Assembly: GCA_003586115.2 (NCBI GenBank)
Contig: QVOM02000091.1
Coordinates: 2,121,731 to 2,185,730, forward strand
Direction: 5' to 3'
Source: Salvator merianae
Taxonomy: Eukaryota > Chordata > Lepidosauria > Squamata > Teiidae
DNA: 64,000 bases
The number at the start of each line of letters is the position of its first letter. The first letter of the stretch is position 1. The notes under the pieces are model-generated. The model worked only from the letters and a program-made list of their open reading frames with translations, did not search any database and had not been told where the DNA came from. The translations under genes and the position numbers were made by a program. This document shows positions 19,491 to 30,049 of the stretch, piece by piece.

Positions 19491-20065
19491 ACCTGTTGAT
19501 AAATTGCTGCAATTCCAGTAGCCTTCCAGACAGCAGGCACGGAAACAGTCCTTCTCACACACAGCAACACTTGCCTGTTTCTCTGCTGAAGCTTCTAACT
19601 AACCCCTGTTAAACAGTTAACTTGCTCTGTCCTTGGATTCCAGCCATGACTTTACGTGGGCGAGAAGGATTTTTCTCTAGATTTCCCTATAAAAGGAGCA
19701 TAATCAGCCTTTTTAGGCCCTTGGAGATTATGCTCCTCTTCTGCTCAGACACCGAATGCTAATTTGTGACTGTCAGGAATTTCTGTCCCATGACTTGACA
19801 ACCCTCTCTTCCCAACCTTCGAAGCACTAGAAATAGGAAACTAGTTCTGAGTACTCTCCTTGAGTGGCAAGGAAAGAGAGCCAAGTCGGTGGTTCCTAAG
19901 GTTTTGTTTTACTTTTTTACTCCGGGAGGACACTTGGAAATTACTGGAGATCTTATTGGACAGTTTGATAAAGAAACATAAAGTTCAAAGGAGCTCTGCA
20001 ATGCCTGGGAATCCAAACTTAAGTCTTCTCATCAATTGACAGTTAAGTTGCTTCTTCAACACAGG
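19491..20065. other. No recognisable feature
   Basis: A small inverted pair, AAAAGGAGCATAATCAGCCT and AGGCCCTTGGAGATTATGCTCCT (about 19693-19738), could be a short foldback. Otherwise nothing. Confidence 0.35.
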
Positions 20066-20515
20066 GGGCCTTTTTGCGCTTTACACTAGGGAGTGTCTGG
20101 ACACTCACTAATGAAGTGCATCCATATTGCATGGAGGTCCTCACAACTGGGAGCAGATTACAGCTGCTCCTGACCGCTATTTGTTGCGGAGCACAAAATC
20201 GTGCTCCACAGCTGTACCGGAAGCAACTGGACTGCTCCCAGAATACTGCATTCACATCCTCTTCTGGGTACAAATCCTGAGCAGCATGGCTGCAGCTACG
20301 CAGTCGCACCATGTTCCTGGTTGCCATGGCAGCAGCCGGACGTTTCCCTGGCCACTGCCGTGGTGTGGGCTGCCAGCATTCGTACTGTGAATGCTGGTAG
20401 CCTGTTGCTGGTATGTCCAGGCCTCACAGTGTGGACAGCTTTTGCATTGCAAGGTCTGTTCCACCTTAGAATGGGATAATGATCCCATTCTAAGGTGGAA
20501 AGTGTGAAAAGGCCC
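20066..20515 (-). mobile_element. Family A MITE (A3)
   Basis: Reads as the reverse of A4: starts GGGCCTTTTTGCGCTTTACA, ends with the palindrome around CCCATTCTAAGGTGGAAAG and GTGTGAAAAGGCCC. About 450 bp. Target duplication not clear. Confidence 0.8.
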
Positions 20516-20669
20516 TTTGAGTGAAGGAGAGATTACAACCATTCTAGGCAAAACTTCTTCTTGCACACAGCAAACTATTTACGTTCATTCACTTATGGCT
20601 AAACCAACTTGAAACATCTTCAAGCCACCTCTGAGGGGTTTTTTTACACTCCGTGTGAATGTAAACCTT
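20516..20669. mobile_element. Family G fragment
   Basis: CACCTCTGAGGGGTTTTTTT then ACACTCCGTGTGAATGTAAACC resembles the right end of family G (compare 23262-23312). Left limit unclear. Confidence 0.4.
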
Positions 20670-21104
20670 GGGCCAGTTCACACTTTCCAGCTTAGAATGG
20701 TAGAATCCTACCATTTTAAGCTGGAACAATCCATATGGTATGGTGGCCATCTGCACTGTGAGGGCTGGAACAGCCCGTAACTGGGCCTCCAGCACTTGCA
20801 GTTCGAACGTTGGCCATTCACCATGATAGTGACCATGGAAACATCCGGCTGCAACTGTGCACCAATGCAGCTGCAACCATACCGTGGCCTGCAGCATTCA
20901 CACTCAGAAGTAGGTGTGAATGCTGCATACTGGGAGCAGTCCAGCAGCTCCTAGTACAGCTGTGGACAACAATTTAGCTGTCCACAGCTAGTAGCCTTTG
21001 AGAGCAAATGCAGATACTCCTGAACCTTTGAGCCTCTGCAAAGTGCAGATGCACTATGCTAGTGAACGTTTGGACACTCACTAGCATTCAAGTGCAAACA
21101 GGTC
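20670..21104 (+). mobile_element. Family A MITE (A4), TSD CTT
   Basis: A nearly complete copy: GGGCCAGTTCACACTTTCC, the 'agaatggtagaatcctaccatt' palindrome, 'cttgcagttcgaacg', the internal hairpin AGCTGTGGACAAC / TAGCTGTCCACAGCT (20959-20988), and CAAGTGCAAACAGGTC. CTT flanks both ends (20667-20669 and 21105-21107) if the last C is counted as target. Confidence 0.82.
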
Positions 21105-21109
21105 CTTCC

Positions 21110-21716
21110 TCTCTCACAAAACTTCATTTCCATCCCAGACCGATTTCTAACCCAGAATATTGCACAAACCAGCGGCGTAGCTACCAGTTTTGCCGCCCAG
21201 GGCAAAGCAGCGGTGGGCGGGGCGAGCAAGCCAGCGTGCGGGCAGGGCGAGCGAGTGCGCCAGCATGTGTGCGGGACCAGCGAGCACACCGGCGTGCGTG
21301 GCCAGCGAGCGCGCCAGTGTGCGTGGCCAGCGAGTGCGCCGGCGGGCGGGGCGATGAACAAGCGCGCTGGCAGGCGGAGCCCTGGCTCCATGGGCCACCC
21401 TGGACAACGCGCCACCCGGGGCGGACCGCCCCCCCGCCCCCCCTTGCTACGCCCCTGGCACAAACAAGTGATATTCTGGAGAAAAGCCCCTCTGGAATAA
21501 TCGCCTGTTGAACACTTGGCAGCTCTGTCCACAAGATAAATAATAGTGCTACTTCAGGAAAACCCACGATCAGAGTCGGGTTTTGCCAAAATAGGTTATT
21601 ACATGATTTAGGGGGGATATAGCAGGGCTATGATGGGGTTGCCACAGGTATGTGTGGCAATCCCACCATAGCTCTGACATAATTATGCTTTATGTCCTCT
21701 GTCTGGACGGGGCCCC
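21110..21716 (+). mobile_element. Family D element (D2), interrupted by a hAT element
   Basis: 'cccagaatattgcacaaac' and, after the insertion, 'aagtgatattctggagaaaagc', GGAAAACCCACGATCAGAGT, ATGGGGTTGCCACAGGTATG and TCTGTCTGGACGGGGCCC follow the same order as D1. Left end uncertain. Confidence 0.6.
21170..21457. mobile_element. hAT non-autonomous element with 8-bp TSD, GC-rich interior
   Basis: Begins CAGCGGCGTAGCTACC and ends TTGCTACGCCCCTG, with exact 8-bp direct repeats GCACAAAC at 21162-21169 and 21458-21465. The interior is a degenerate GC-rich tandem (about 20-24 bp, 'gcgtgcgtggccagcgagcgcgccag'). A run of C lies near the right end. The ends resemble the widespread vertebrate hAT terminus CAGGGGCGTAGC. 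Confidence 0.92.
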
Positions 21717-22430
21717 AGATTCAGGGGATTCCCCCCACCCTGAAATCATCCAGGTAGCAAGATTTTTAGAGACATGATGACAAGATTGTAACATTTCTTT
21801 GCTTACTCAAGAAGCTGAGCTAGCAGACATCCTCAAACACCGTGTTAGCATTTTGCATAGCAATATCAGTACTGCAAAAGCAACCACACAGTTTCGCTTC
21901 TTTTCCAAAGGCTTCTAGTCAGTCATCTCCTAAAACACAGACTGCTTTCTCTTTTATGGCCACAGTCACGTCTGCTTGTTTTCCCCATCCATTGGTCTAA
22001 AGGCACACTTCCAGACAGAATATCAATCTCCATCACCACTCGGACACAGAAGGCGGACTGGCATCTCCTTCTGACCTTGATTTGCCATTAATCAGGATTT
22101 ATTGAAAAAGGTCAGACTGTTAACCAGGACAGCGAACAACCTGTAACAGCGGAAATCCGGACACTCAGCTTATGATGACATTATCCTCCCAGAAAACACA
22201 GGAATAATGGATCACAGACCCTTTGCCCCCTAGTATGGCACCTGATTCCTCTCCCAAGACACAGAGAACATCAGGCTGTTGTTTATGATCTTAGAAGACT
22301 GGTTTCAGACGGCTAGAATGCTTTCAGACAGCCTAGTTTCCACGGAGTACATCCCTTTTTTTTTAATGCTCTTGCCATTTCTCATAAATGTTCAAATTGG
22401 TTTTACAGGCTTTTGAAGCTTCAGAAACTT
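21717..22430. other. No recognisable feature
   Basis: No repeat or coding region that I can support. Confidence 0.35.
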
Positions 22431-22994
22431 CAGGTGATTCTGCACGGACTGGTATACTGGACCAGCAAGTGGACTAGGAGCCTTCGGGTGTTTGCACACT
22501 TTGCACATTAGAATGGGACACCGTCTGCACCGCGGGCCCCTAGTCTTGAGTCTCAGAAGGATACCGGCATTCACACTGGGAAGCAGGCACAGCCGCTGCC
22601 GTGCACTGTACAGCCATGCATTCGCACCTGGAAGCAGGTGCAAACGCACTTGACTGGGAGCAGGATAGCTGCTCCCGGTCAAACTGTGGAGCACACATTA
22701 GTGCTCCACAGCTAGCCGTGATCAGGAGTAGCTGTAGGCTGCTCTCGGTCATGCGGGCCTCCACAAAGTGCAGAGACACTTTGCTAGTGAGTGTCTCTGA
22801 CGCTCACTAGCTTAAAGTGCAAAAAGGCTCACCCTTCCACAAGCTGGTGCAATAAGTCTAAGGGATGCTCCAGTGCTAAGGGGGAATAAGGGGGTGGAGT
22901 CTAAGAAGGCAGGGCCTCTCTTAGGCCACTTTAGTATGAGACTCTTAGAATATATTTGCCAGTCCAGTATATCTGCCAGTGCAAAATCACCCTA
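22431..22994. mobile_element. Family C snapback element (C3), interrupted by a family A element
   Basis: Left arm CAGGTGATTCTGCACGGACT then GGTATACTGGACCAGC; right arm ATTTGCCAGTCCAGTATATC then GCAAAATCACCCTA. These are the same ends as at 8466-8748. 'ctaagggatgctcc' and 'ctaagggggaataagggggt' match the middle of C1. Confidence 0.72.
22486..22830 (+). mobile_element. Family A MITE (A5) inside family C
   Basis: GGGTGTTTGCACACTTTGC to AAAGTGCAAAAAGGCTC, with 'aagcaggtgcaaacgcacttgactgggagcag', GTGGAGCACACATTAGTGCTC and 'tttgctagtgagtgtctctg'. The interruption of C3 by this copy makes A5 the younger event. TSD not clean. Confidence 0.75.
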
Positions 22995-22997
22995 GGC

Positions 22998-23092
22998 TGT
23001 GACCTGCTGTGTCAGTACGGAGGCCTGTAGGCCCCGCGAACGGCCATGGCACTCATGTGAACACCCGCCCTTAAAGGCACGGGCCGCCTCTG
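22998..23092 (+). mobile_element. Half copy of the hAT hairpin element
   Basis: 'gacctgctgtgtcagtacgg', 'gccccgcgaacggccatggc' and GGCACGGGCCGCCTCTG repeat the right arm of the 12039-12229 hairpin. The left arm is absent, so either it was truncated or this represents a single-arm ancestor. Confidence 0.75.
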
Positions 23093-23095
23093 GTT

Positions 23096-23320
23096 CACAT
23101 ATAGCAAAAAGTGACTCAAAATGGCCTTAGAGACAATAGCATGTGGCCCATGTGTTTCCATCCCATTTGTAGTAACCCACCTTTTCTAGCTTAAAATATT
23201 CACGAGATTAGAAGGGGCAGACTGGCATGTGAATGATCCCACGTGTGAACCATCTCTGAGCTGTCCCTAAGCCACTACAGAGGGGCTTCTTTTTTACTGC
23301 ATGTGAATGCTGCCGTACTG
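23096..23320 (+). mobile_element. Family G element (G2)
   Basis: 'aaaagtgactcaaaatggcc', 'ttttctagcttaaaatattc', GGGGCAGACTGGCATGTGAA, 'aaccatctctgagctgtc' and TTTTTTACTGCATGTGAATG are shared in order with G3 and G4. Confidence 0.6.
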
Positions 23321-23887
23321 GTTTTGTGAGGTTAAAACAATATGAGGGTAAATGTGAGTGGTTCTCAGACTCTTTAATCGTCCCCTTGCTGTGAGAGGAT
23401 AAGTAGGAGGGGGTGTTCCGAGGTCCAGGAATTTGGGATTCACCCATCAGCTCTGGCGTACAAAGAATTCTAGGCGAGGGCAAGCTGTTTCCAGAAAAAA
23501 CACGAGCGCAGATGATCGATGGCAGGCGGTTAGCGGTGGGACAGCCAGCGGTGGTGTTATCTTTCCCCTGGGAACCTAGCAAATGCTACTGCTGGCGTGA
23601 CATTTACAGCCACCCAGCTGACCTTAGAAGCAAAGAGCATTATTTAAGATCCCATTAATGTCAGCGTGGAATTCCCCTCTTGGTCCAGCCTGGCTTGTGA
23701 ACGGGTCTGGGGCACATTAGATAGAAGAACGTGGAATCTATGTTTGTGTGACTGCATTTCTGATACAGGGCTGCCATTATTTAAAAAGAAAAAAACAGGA
23801 GAGAAGGAACTGAGGCTGTGCTACATTGAGAAGAACACGTTTCCATTAGATTTCATTGCTTATTTATTTGCACCATTTCCACATAAT
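23321..23887. other. No recognisable feature
   Basis: No coding or repeat assignment that I can support. Confidence 0.35.
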
Positions 23888-24562
23888 GGGCCTGTTCGCA
23901 CTGAGGCAAGCAGAACGTTCCAATTAGCATGCTTCAGGCCAGTGCAGATGAGGAGAGGTTCCGCACATTCGCACTCGTTGGTGGTAGACCGTACCCGAAG
24001 CTAGCTGGCTGCCGCGTCAGTGCGAATGCTTCGGCACCAGGTCCGTACCTGCTCCTTCACCAGCGCCCGGACGTCCCTCCCTCCAATGCTTGCCATTGGC
24101 GGAGCGCTCTTTCCTAGCGGCGTGATTTCTGCGGCCACGCTCCGAAGCTGCGGAGCCGACTTCACATCTGGCGATAGGCGGACGGGGCCGGATTACGAAG
24201 CCGTTGCGAAGACAGCGGGAACCGGACGCAGCTTCGTCCTCGCTCACGAAGTAGGCTCCGAAGCAGGCGGGCGTCTTCGTAGCGAGGACCGGCGCATGCA
24301 GAAACCGACTACATCCGCCGACGTCAGGGTGACGGACAGGAAACGACAGATGAGGGGAGTGCGAAAGCACCGTCCCCGATCTTCGCTCGATCGCGCAAGT
24401 CGGGATGAAGACAATCAATTACTTGTCTTGCCTTACCCAACATCAGGTACGAATCGGGGGAGGTTGGGTTCGGATCGGGTGAGGCGCGCGCCCGCGGCAG
24501 TGTGAAGCGTCCGTTCCAGCGAGCGCCTAGGAATGGTCTACCGCTGTAGTGCGAACAGGCCC
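23888..24562 (-). mobile_element. Family B CpG-rich MITE (B1), TSD AAT
   Basis: GGGCCTGTTCGCACTGAGGC to GTAGTGCGAACAGGCCC, flanked by AAT on both sides (23885-23887, 24563-24565). In reverse relative to B2-B5. 'gatcttcgctcgatcgcgca' corresponds to the family's 'cgcgatggagcgaagatcgg', and the internal hairpin (GAAGACAATCAATTACTTGTCTT) is present. It is 675 bp and rich in CpG, with no reading frame that is conserved among copies. Confidence 0.88.
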
Positions 24563-24693
24563 AATACGTCCAAGCTGACTTGCAGTTCCTTTGAACAACT
24601 GATGATTCGGAATATAATACAAGAATACAGGGGGGAAATGAAAAGAATGATAGAGCTGGAAGATGCCACTTAAGCCATGCTGCTCAACCCTTT

Positions 24694-25028
24694 GAGCCTG
24701 TCTGCACTGGCCTGCCGGTTTGCTCCCAGATGCTCACCAGACAGGCCTGTCCGCACAGCCCCATTACCACAGCCTCCAGGAGCATCTACAGACGCTACTA
24801 GTTGTGGACAACAAAATTGTCCTCCGTAACTTGACCAAGAGCAGCTGGATGGCTCCCGGTCAGCAGCGTTCACACCCTCCTCTGTGGCCACCGTCATGGA
24901 GGTCAAGCTGGCCATCCACACTTCAAGTGCTGGAGGCCCAGTACAGGGTGGCCACTGTGCTGTGGGGTCTTGTACAACCTAGAATGGTATTATTATACCA
25001 TTCTAGGCTGTAAAGTACGAACAGGCCC
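24694..25028 (-). mobile_element. Family A MITE (A6)
   Basis: GAGCCTGTCTGCACTGG to the palindrome AATGGTATTATTATACCATT and AAAGTACGAACAGGCCC, reverse of A4. About 335 bp. Confidence 0.75.
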
Positions 25029-25613
25029 ATTGTTCACCCAGAATTCAAAGTTTCTCCAACAGATAGCTAGGCAGCCTCTGGTCAGATACACCTAGGGAGT
25101 GAAGTACCAGTTCTGCTGTTGAGCTGTTCTTACTGAAAGGAAGTCTTTCCCTCCCTATATTCAACAACATAAGGGCCCAGCTATACCTAAGCTGGCTCAA
25201 CTCTCAGATGTGGTCACACCATACAGTACATTTACAAAGAATGGAGGCCATCTTCAGTCGTCTGAGATTAGATGCCAAAGTATGTTTTTGTGTCTTCTGA
25301 GGACTTTCCCTCCCCGATTAGGACAATTCTTCATTTGTGGCGTGGAGAGCAGCCAGCAGGTTCTGGTACATGAAGCCAAAGCTTCACCGAAGTGTACTCC
25401 CTGTGGTGGTGGTGGGCACTTAGACACCTCCATTTTGTGCTTTGCGGACAGTCAAAAATATCACTGATGTGGCCCTTACCCTCCATGCATGTTTTAGCGC
25501 CCTCATCTTCAGCTTCTTCGGGCAGGTTTTGGGCTCACTGGCAGGTGTCTCATGCTACTGAAAATGGAGATATGCAAGCTCAAATGGCCTGTGAAGGCAT
25601 CCCAAGGGGTCAC
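25029..25613. other. No recognisable feature
   Basis: No repeat family or coding region seen. Confidence 0.35.
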
Positions 25614-25795
25614 CAGACCCGTAGCCAGGGGGGCAGGGGGAGGCAGCCCCCCCAATTATTTGCCCTCCCTCAAAAAGTTTATCCTATGTATTTTTTTCTA
25701 TTATACTATTGCAGAATTGTTACAGAAAAAATGTGACATATTACCCCAAATTTGTGATGCCCCCCCCCATTTATATAGAGCTGGCTACGGCCCTG
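25614..25795. mobile_element. hAT non-autonomous element with 8-bp TSD
   Basis: Begins CAGACCCGTAGCCAGGGGGG and ends AGCTGGCTACGGCCCTG. The exact 8-bp direct repeat GGGGTCAC lies at 25606-25613 and 25796-25803. At 182 bp, AT-rich inside with C/G runs near both ends, it is a typical hAT MITE related by its ends to CAGGGCCGTAGCCAGG elements. Confidence 0.92.
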
Positions 25796-25803
25796 GGGGT
25801 CAC

Positions 25804-26590
25804 TATGTTACGGTTTCTCAGGTCCTAATCTGGGGTAGTTTAATTCCTTTTCAGCCATAGAAAAATTAAATTGCATTCTGCTGTTCAGCTGCAGTGGAAT
25901 CTGGCAGAGGCGCTGCCATTTTGGGAACTGACTACAACTGTTCTGGGGACTGTATTCTGTATGTGCAGCAAGGAGGGTTTGTAGCAAAGAGTTTATATAA
26001 GGTACATATGCCTATTGAAACTTGCGTGCGGTGTGAAATGAAAGCCCCAACTATAATAATGAACCGGCTTTGGTATGCTTAATGATAAATGGCAGAAAGT
26101 GAAAATGTACAAAAACGTAATAGCGGAAGGTCTAACAGTAAACGGAAGGGGAGTTTGAATGTGCTTTACAGGTCAACACAAAGAAGGATTTCTGGTCTGT
26201 CATTCCTCTGCACAGTGTTGCCCACCTGTTTCCTGTTCAGCAGCAGTTGCCACTCTGCGAACAAGACTCGTTTTTCCCAACTGTCCATCCGCTGTACAGT
26301 CGGCCTATTATGGGAGCTTGAAAACAGTTGTTGCACCATCTCTGAACCTGAACTGGTTGAGTCAGGGGTCTTTGGGGTAGGCCTGGATTAAATGTTTTCC
26401 TCTTCAGTATTTGCAGAAGGCAGACGAATAAGCCAATTGCTAGACTCAGGGAATTTAAATCCAAGCACTTGAATCTTGCCTGTCTTTGAGAATCCATACC
26501 TGCAGCACTGGGATTTTTTTTAATGCAGAAGTGAGCAAGTAAGAAAGAAGTTAATCACTCAGGCTCAAGGGACATGTTTGAATAGGTTGA
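25804..26590. other. No recognisable feature
   Basis: An ORF at 26089 (100 residues) shows no domain that I recognise. No repeat family assigned. Confidence 0.35.
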
Positions 26591-26794
26591 TGTTGTTGGG
26601 TTCCATTGGGACCATGGTGACTGCCTCTTGGTTGACTACGTGGGCACCTCTATGGGCCCCTCTATGCAGTTTTCTTGGCAGAAATAGAGAAGTGGTTTGT
26701 CATTACCTACTTCTGGGAAGAGGCTGGGGATCGAACCAGAAACCCTCTGCTTTCCAGGCAATTTGATCTACCACCAAGCTACAGCCCCTCCATT
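26591..26794 (-). mobile_element. tRNA-derived SINE (S3), same family as S1
   Basis: Minus strand starts GGAGGGGCTGTAGCTTGGTG and carries GGTTCGATCCCCAGCC, GTAATGACAAACCACTTC and 'catagaggggcccatagagg', matching the S1 head and body. Confidence 0.85.
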
Positions 26795-27194
26795 CATAGG
26801 GAACTAACAGGCAACAGGGACTTCCATGAAATAGGAGGCCATTGGATGGTGCCATAAGTTTCACACAGCACCTTCAGCACACAGGGAGGAATCCTGCCAG
26901 ATTTTCCAGGGAGAGACCAACAGCTTGCTTTTTCACCCTGGCTTCTTATGTTCCCTTCTTCATCTGGAAATTGCTTTCCCCTGTAACCTGCTGTTACTCA
27001 TAGTAACGACCACCAGGCTGAGGCCTCTTAACCTGAGGCTTCTAACTCAAGGCCACTGACCTTTCCCAGATGTTTTGCAGAGAAGAAACAGCTATTTCTG
27101 TCTTCTTGGAGGTCTTTAAAGTTATTTGTTTTGTATTTTATGTTTATTGGTATCTTATGTATAATGCATATTCTAATTGTATTGCAGACACTCC
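26795..27194. other. No recognisable feature
   Basis: No repeat or coding assignment. Confidence 0.35.
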
Positions 27195-27505
27195 CAAAGG
27201 CAATGAACTGTGAACAACTAAAGCATTGTCTGCAGCTGTGTCGAGAGCAGTTGGACAGCTCCCAGTATACAGTGTTCGCACCTACTTCTGGGTGTGAACG
27301 CTGCAGGCTACAGTGTGACGTGGCTGCAGCTGCGCAGTTGCGTGCTGTGACCCTCATCACCATGGCAGCAGCCAGATCTTTCCGTAGCTGCTGTCATGGT
27401 GGGCGACCAGCATTTGCACTGTAAGCGCTGGAAGCCCGCTTCCAGGTTGTTCCAGTCCTCGCAGTGCGGATGGCTGCTGCACCGAGTGGTCTGTTCAGAC
27501 AGACC
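27195..27505 (-). mobile_element. Family A MITE (A7), lacking both ends
   Basis: The internal order 'gtgaacaactaaagc', 'tcgcacctacttctgggtgtgaac', 'catttgcactgtaagcgctgg' and 'cctcgcagtgcggatggctgctg' matches A3 and A11. Terminal repeats are missing or decayed. Confidence 0.7.
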
Positions 27506-27758
27506 CCCTGATGCTGGAAAAGATCGAAGGAAAAAGGAGAAAAGGACAGCAGAGGGTAAGATGAGCGGATGGTGTCATGGAAGAAACGAACATGAACTTG
27601 AGCAGAATTCAGGAGGCAGTATATGATAGAAGGGCCTGGTGTGTTGTGGTCAGACATGACTTAATGACTGAACAACGTGTATGTGGATGGATTTGTCACC
27701 AAGGAACTTCCTTTCAATAAGATCATAGCTAGCATGTCAGTCAGAGTTAAGTAATAGT

Positions 27759-27985
27759 GGCTGCATCTATATGCAGTAGAAAAACAGAAGCTCAAAAGTG
27801 GCTTAGAAGTGGTGGCATCAGATACTAGTGCCTTTAATCCACATTAAAGGCTAGAAAACGCGCTTCCAAAGTGCGTTCTCTGGCCTTTCATGTGGATTAG
27901 AGATGGGATGGGAACACTAGCATCCACACGCTACTACCTCTAAGCCACTTTTGAGCTGCTTTGTTTAACGTGTGTGGATGCAGCC
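27759..27985. mobile_element. Family H snapback element (H1)
   Basis: GGCTGCATCTATATGCAGTA at the left and GTGTGTGGATGCAGCC at the right are inverted ends. The middle (CTTTAATCCACATTAAAGGC, GCGCTTCCAAAGTGCG) is self-complementary, and 'caaaagtggcttagaagtgg' is mirrored by 'ctctaagccacttttgagc'. About 227 bp. Related to 63517-63735. Confidence 0.78.
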
Positions 27986-28124
27986 AGGCTTAAATCAATA
28001 AGTATCAATAAGGCTTTGAACCTGTGACTTCAGGGACAGAACAGCCCTGTCGAAAACCAGGCAGAAGATCTATAACATTGGTGTTTGGACCTTCTTTAGT
28101 GAAGACCAGAGCCAAGGAAATTGA

Positions 28125-28256
28125 GACCCTTTCTACATTGGGTCTTCTTCCAGACTATATCCCAGAATAGGGACCTGCCATCCACATGCTGGTGCAAACT
28201 ATAGCAGGCCCCGTTCCGGGATATAATTCAGAATAAGCCCCAGTGTGGAAAGGGCC
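28125..28256. mobile_element. Snapback element, family M, TSD TGA (M2)
   Basis: GACCCTTTCTACATTGGGTC to GTGTGGAAAGGGCC with 'cagaatagggacctgcc' inside, as in M1. The right-hand mirror is shortened. TGA flanks both ends (28122-28124, 28257-28259). Confidence 0.75.
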
Positions 28257-29160
28257 TGAGTTCATCTATCCTTAAACAATGGTATTTAAAGAAGTGGAGC
28301 TGCTTTCCTCCCAGTCTGTTTTGATATTGAACCGAAGGAACATTTAATAATTTGTCAACCAGCTTTCTCAGACTTTGGACTCGTTTTCCTTTAACGAAGC
28401 TTGATTTCTAAGCATTTTTAACCCCACAGACCTCTTGAAATTGCATTGGGATGGCCAGACATTCTTGGGGCCTTTCCAAAACCATGCTGAGTGCAAAGTG
28501 CAAAAAACACATTTTTCTATTGCGGGAAATCCAGCAGTGGCGCTGGATCTCGCTTAATAGCTTCCCTTACCTTTAAGTCTGGAGAGGTGCATATGAGGTC
28601 ACTTTGCTGAGGTCTTTCGGGAGGCAGCAAGAATGTGGCGATCAATGAAAGAAAGTGGGATGGATGCTTGGCTGGACTCCAGAAGTTTCCAGTGAGACAA
28701 CAAGGGGCTCCACGATTTTTTAAGCCACTTATCCCATTTTTCTAAGGGTGGTTTGGGAGGCTGGGAGCTCCTTGCCCAGATTTCATTCTTTGTGATTGGT
28801 GGAGGTGCTCCCCGCTCAGCTCTAAGGCGACCCAAGAGCTCTTTTACCCTGGCTGTTGAAAGGGTGAATATTGACAGGCTTGGAGGTGCTTGGAGGTGGG
28901 GTAAAGCAAATTTTCTTATTTGTGGCCCCCCTGGGTCAAATTCACCCAGAAGATGACTGAAATACCTAGTCTGAACATACCCTCTGTCACACCTTTTCAG
29001 GTATCTCAAGAGCAGCTTAAGCAAGGTCTCCATGGGATCTTTATTGATCTGATAGCACAGAGGCTGCATATATGTGCACCCCCTGTTGAACCACCAGAGT
29101 GCTCCTGGGGCTTAAGATACACCCAGTCCTGTGACCTGGGATCTCTCACTGTACTGTAAG
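28257..29160. other. Unassigned, possible degenerate transposon
   Basis: GGGGCCTTTCCAAAACCATG at about 28469 resembles a family end but no right end was found. A 156-residue minus-strand ORF (28599-29069) has no domain I recognise. Confidence 0.3.
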
Positions 29161-29560
29161 CACTCTTTTTTTTTTAATTAGAGATTTTTAAGATCTGTTA
29201 CAAATTGCATTTAAAATATAGAAAAATAAAGAATTAAAGAGAAAGCAAAGGGTGATGCAGGGTAATGATTTGCTGCTAAATTTTTATAGTTCTTGGAGAC
29301 CATTTCTGGAGTCTGGAGATTATCTGCAACAATCCTTTGGTATTGATTTAGGCCCTTTACTTTATTGGTCATGTGAACTTTAACCGGTTGTTCATATATA
29401 TAAATTCCATCCATATTGTATGCTGGTTGTTGCTGTGTTTAAATTGTACATGTTGTGACTTTTGTACATTTGTATTGTTATGTTAATATTTAATAAACAA
29501 ATAAGATTTAAAAAAATTAAAAAAGAGAAAACAAAGAAGAAAAAATTGGAAAAGGAAAAA
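29161..29560 (+). mobile_element. AT-rich LINE-like 3' tail
   Basis: Ends 'atgttaatatttaataaaca' and then A-rich sequence with an AATAAA signal at about 29490. This looks like a 3' UTR of an L1-type element, but no coding part confirms it. Confidence 0.35.
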
Positions 29561-29591
29561 GAAAGACTTCCGACACTCCTTCGATGACTAT

Positions 29592-29945
29592 GGCTGCATC
29601 CAGAACAGGGATTAAAACATGCAATTATGTCATGACTGTGTCAGGATTGCCACATGCATCTGTGGCAGCCCCAGTATAGTCCCACAATATAGGAGTAAAA
29701 TCCCACTATATCCTATTTTTGGTAAAACCAAACTTTCAACTTGGACTTTTCCAAAACAGCACTATGACCTACCTGTTTGGAACCTTGGCTCGTGGGTTTC
29801 CTTGCTGAAGAAAATGGCCCTGCACGTGCGGTGGCCTGAAACTAGGGTGAAAATTTTCCACTGTTGAAATACCTGGAAGTAGCTGTCCCCCCATCACGTG
29901 AGCAAGTGTGGGGACAGGTAGGTCATAGCACTTCCCCCGTGGCAT
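29592..29945 (-). mobile_element. Family D element (D3)
   Basis: Starts GGCTGCATCCAGAACAGGG, then 'ttgccacatgcatctgtggc', TTTTGGTAAAACCAAACTTT and 'ctacctgtttggaaccttggc'. This is the reverse of D4/D5. Right end uncertain. Confidence 0.6.
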
Positions 29946-30049
29946 TCCCTTCCTGCTGTCTGGAAGGGACAAGAAATAGAGAGATGCAAGCAACCTCCTG
30001 CATTTTCCACTCACTGTCTGCAGGCCATCTAGATATATATCCATCCGCC

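Noticed and set aside
21213..21500. Coding exon in GC-rich 21.2-21.5 kb
   Set aside because: The GC-rich sequence is bounded exactly by hAT ends and an 8-bp target duplication.
28599..29069. 156-codon minus-strand ORF
   Set aside because: No domain recognised and no splice or promoter context; it is not similar to the L1 ORF2 pieces found near by.
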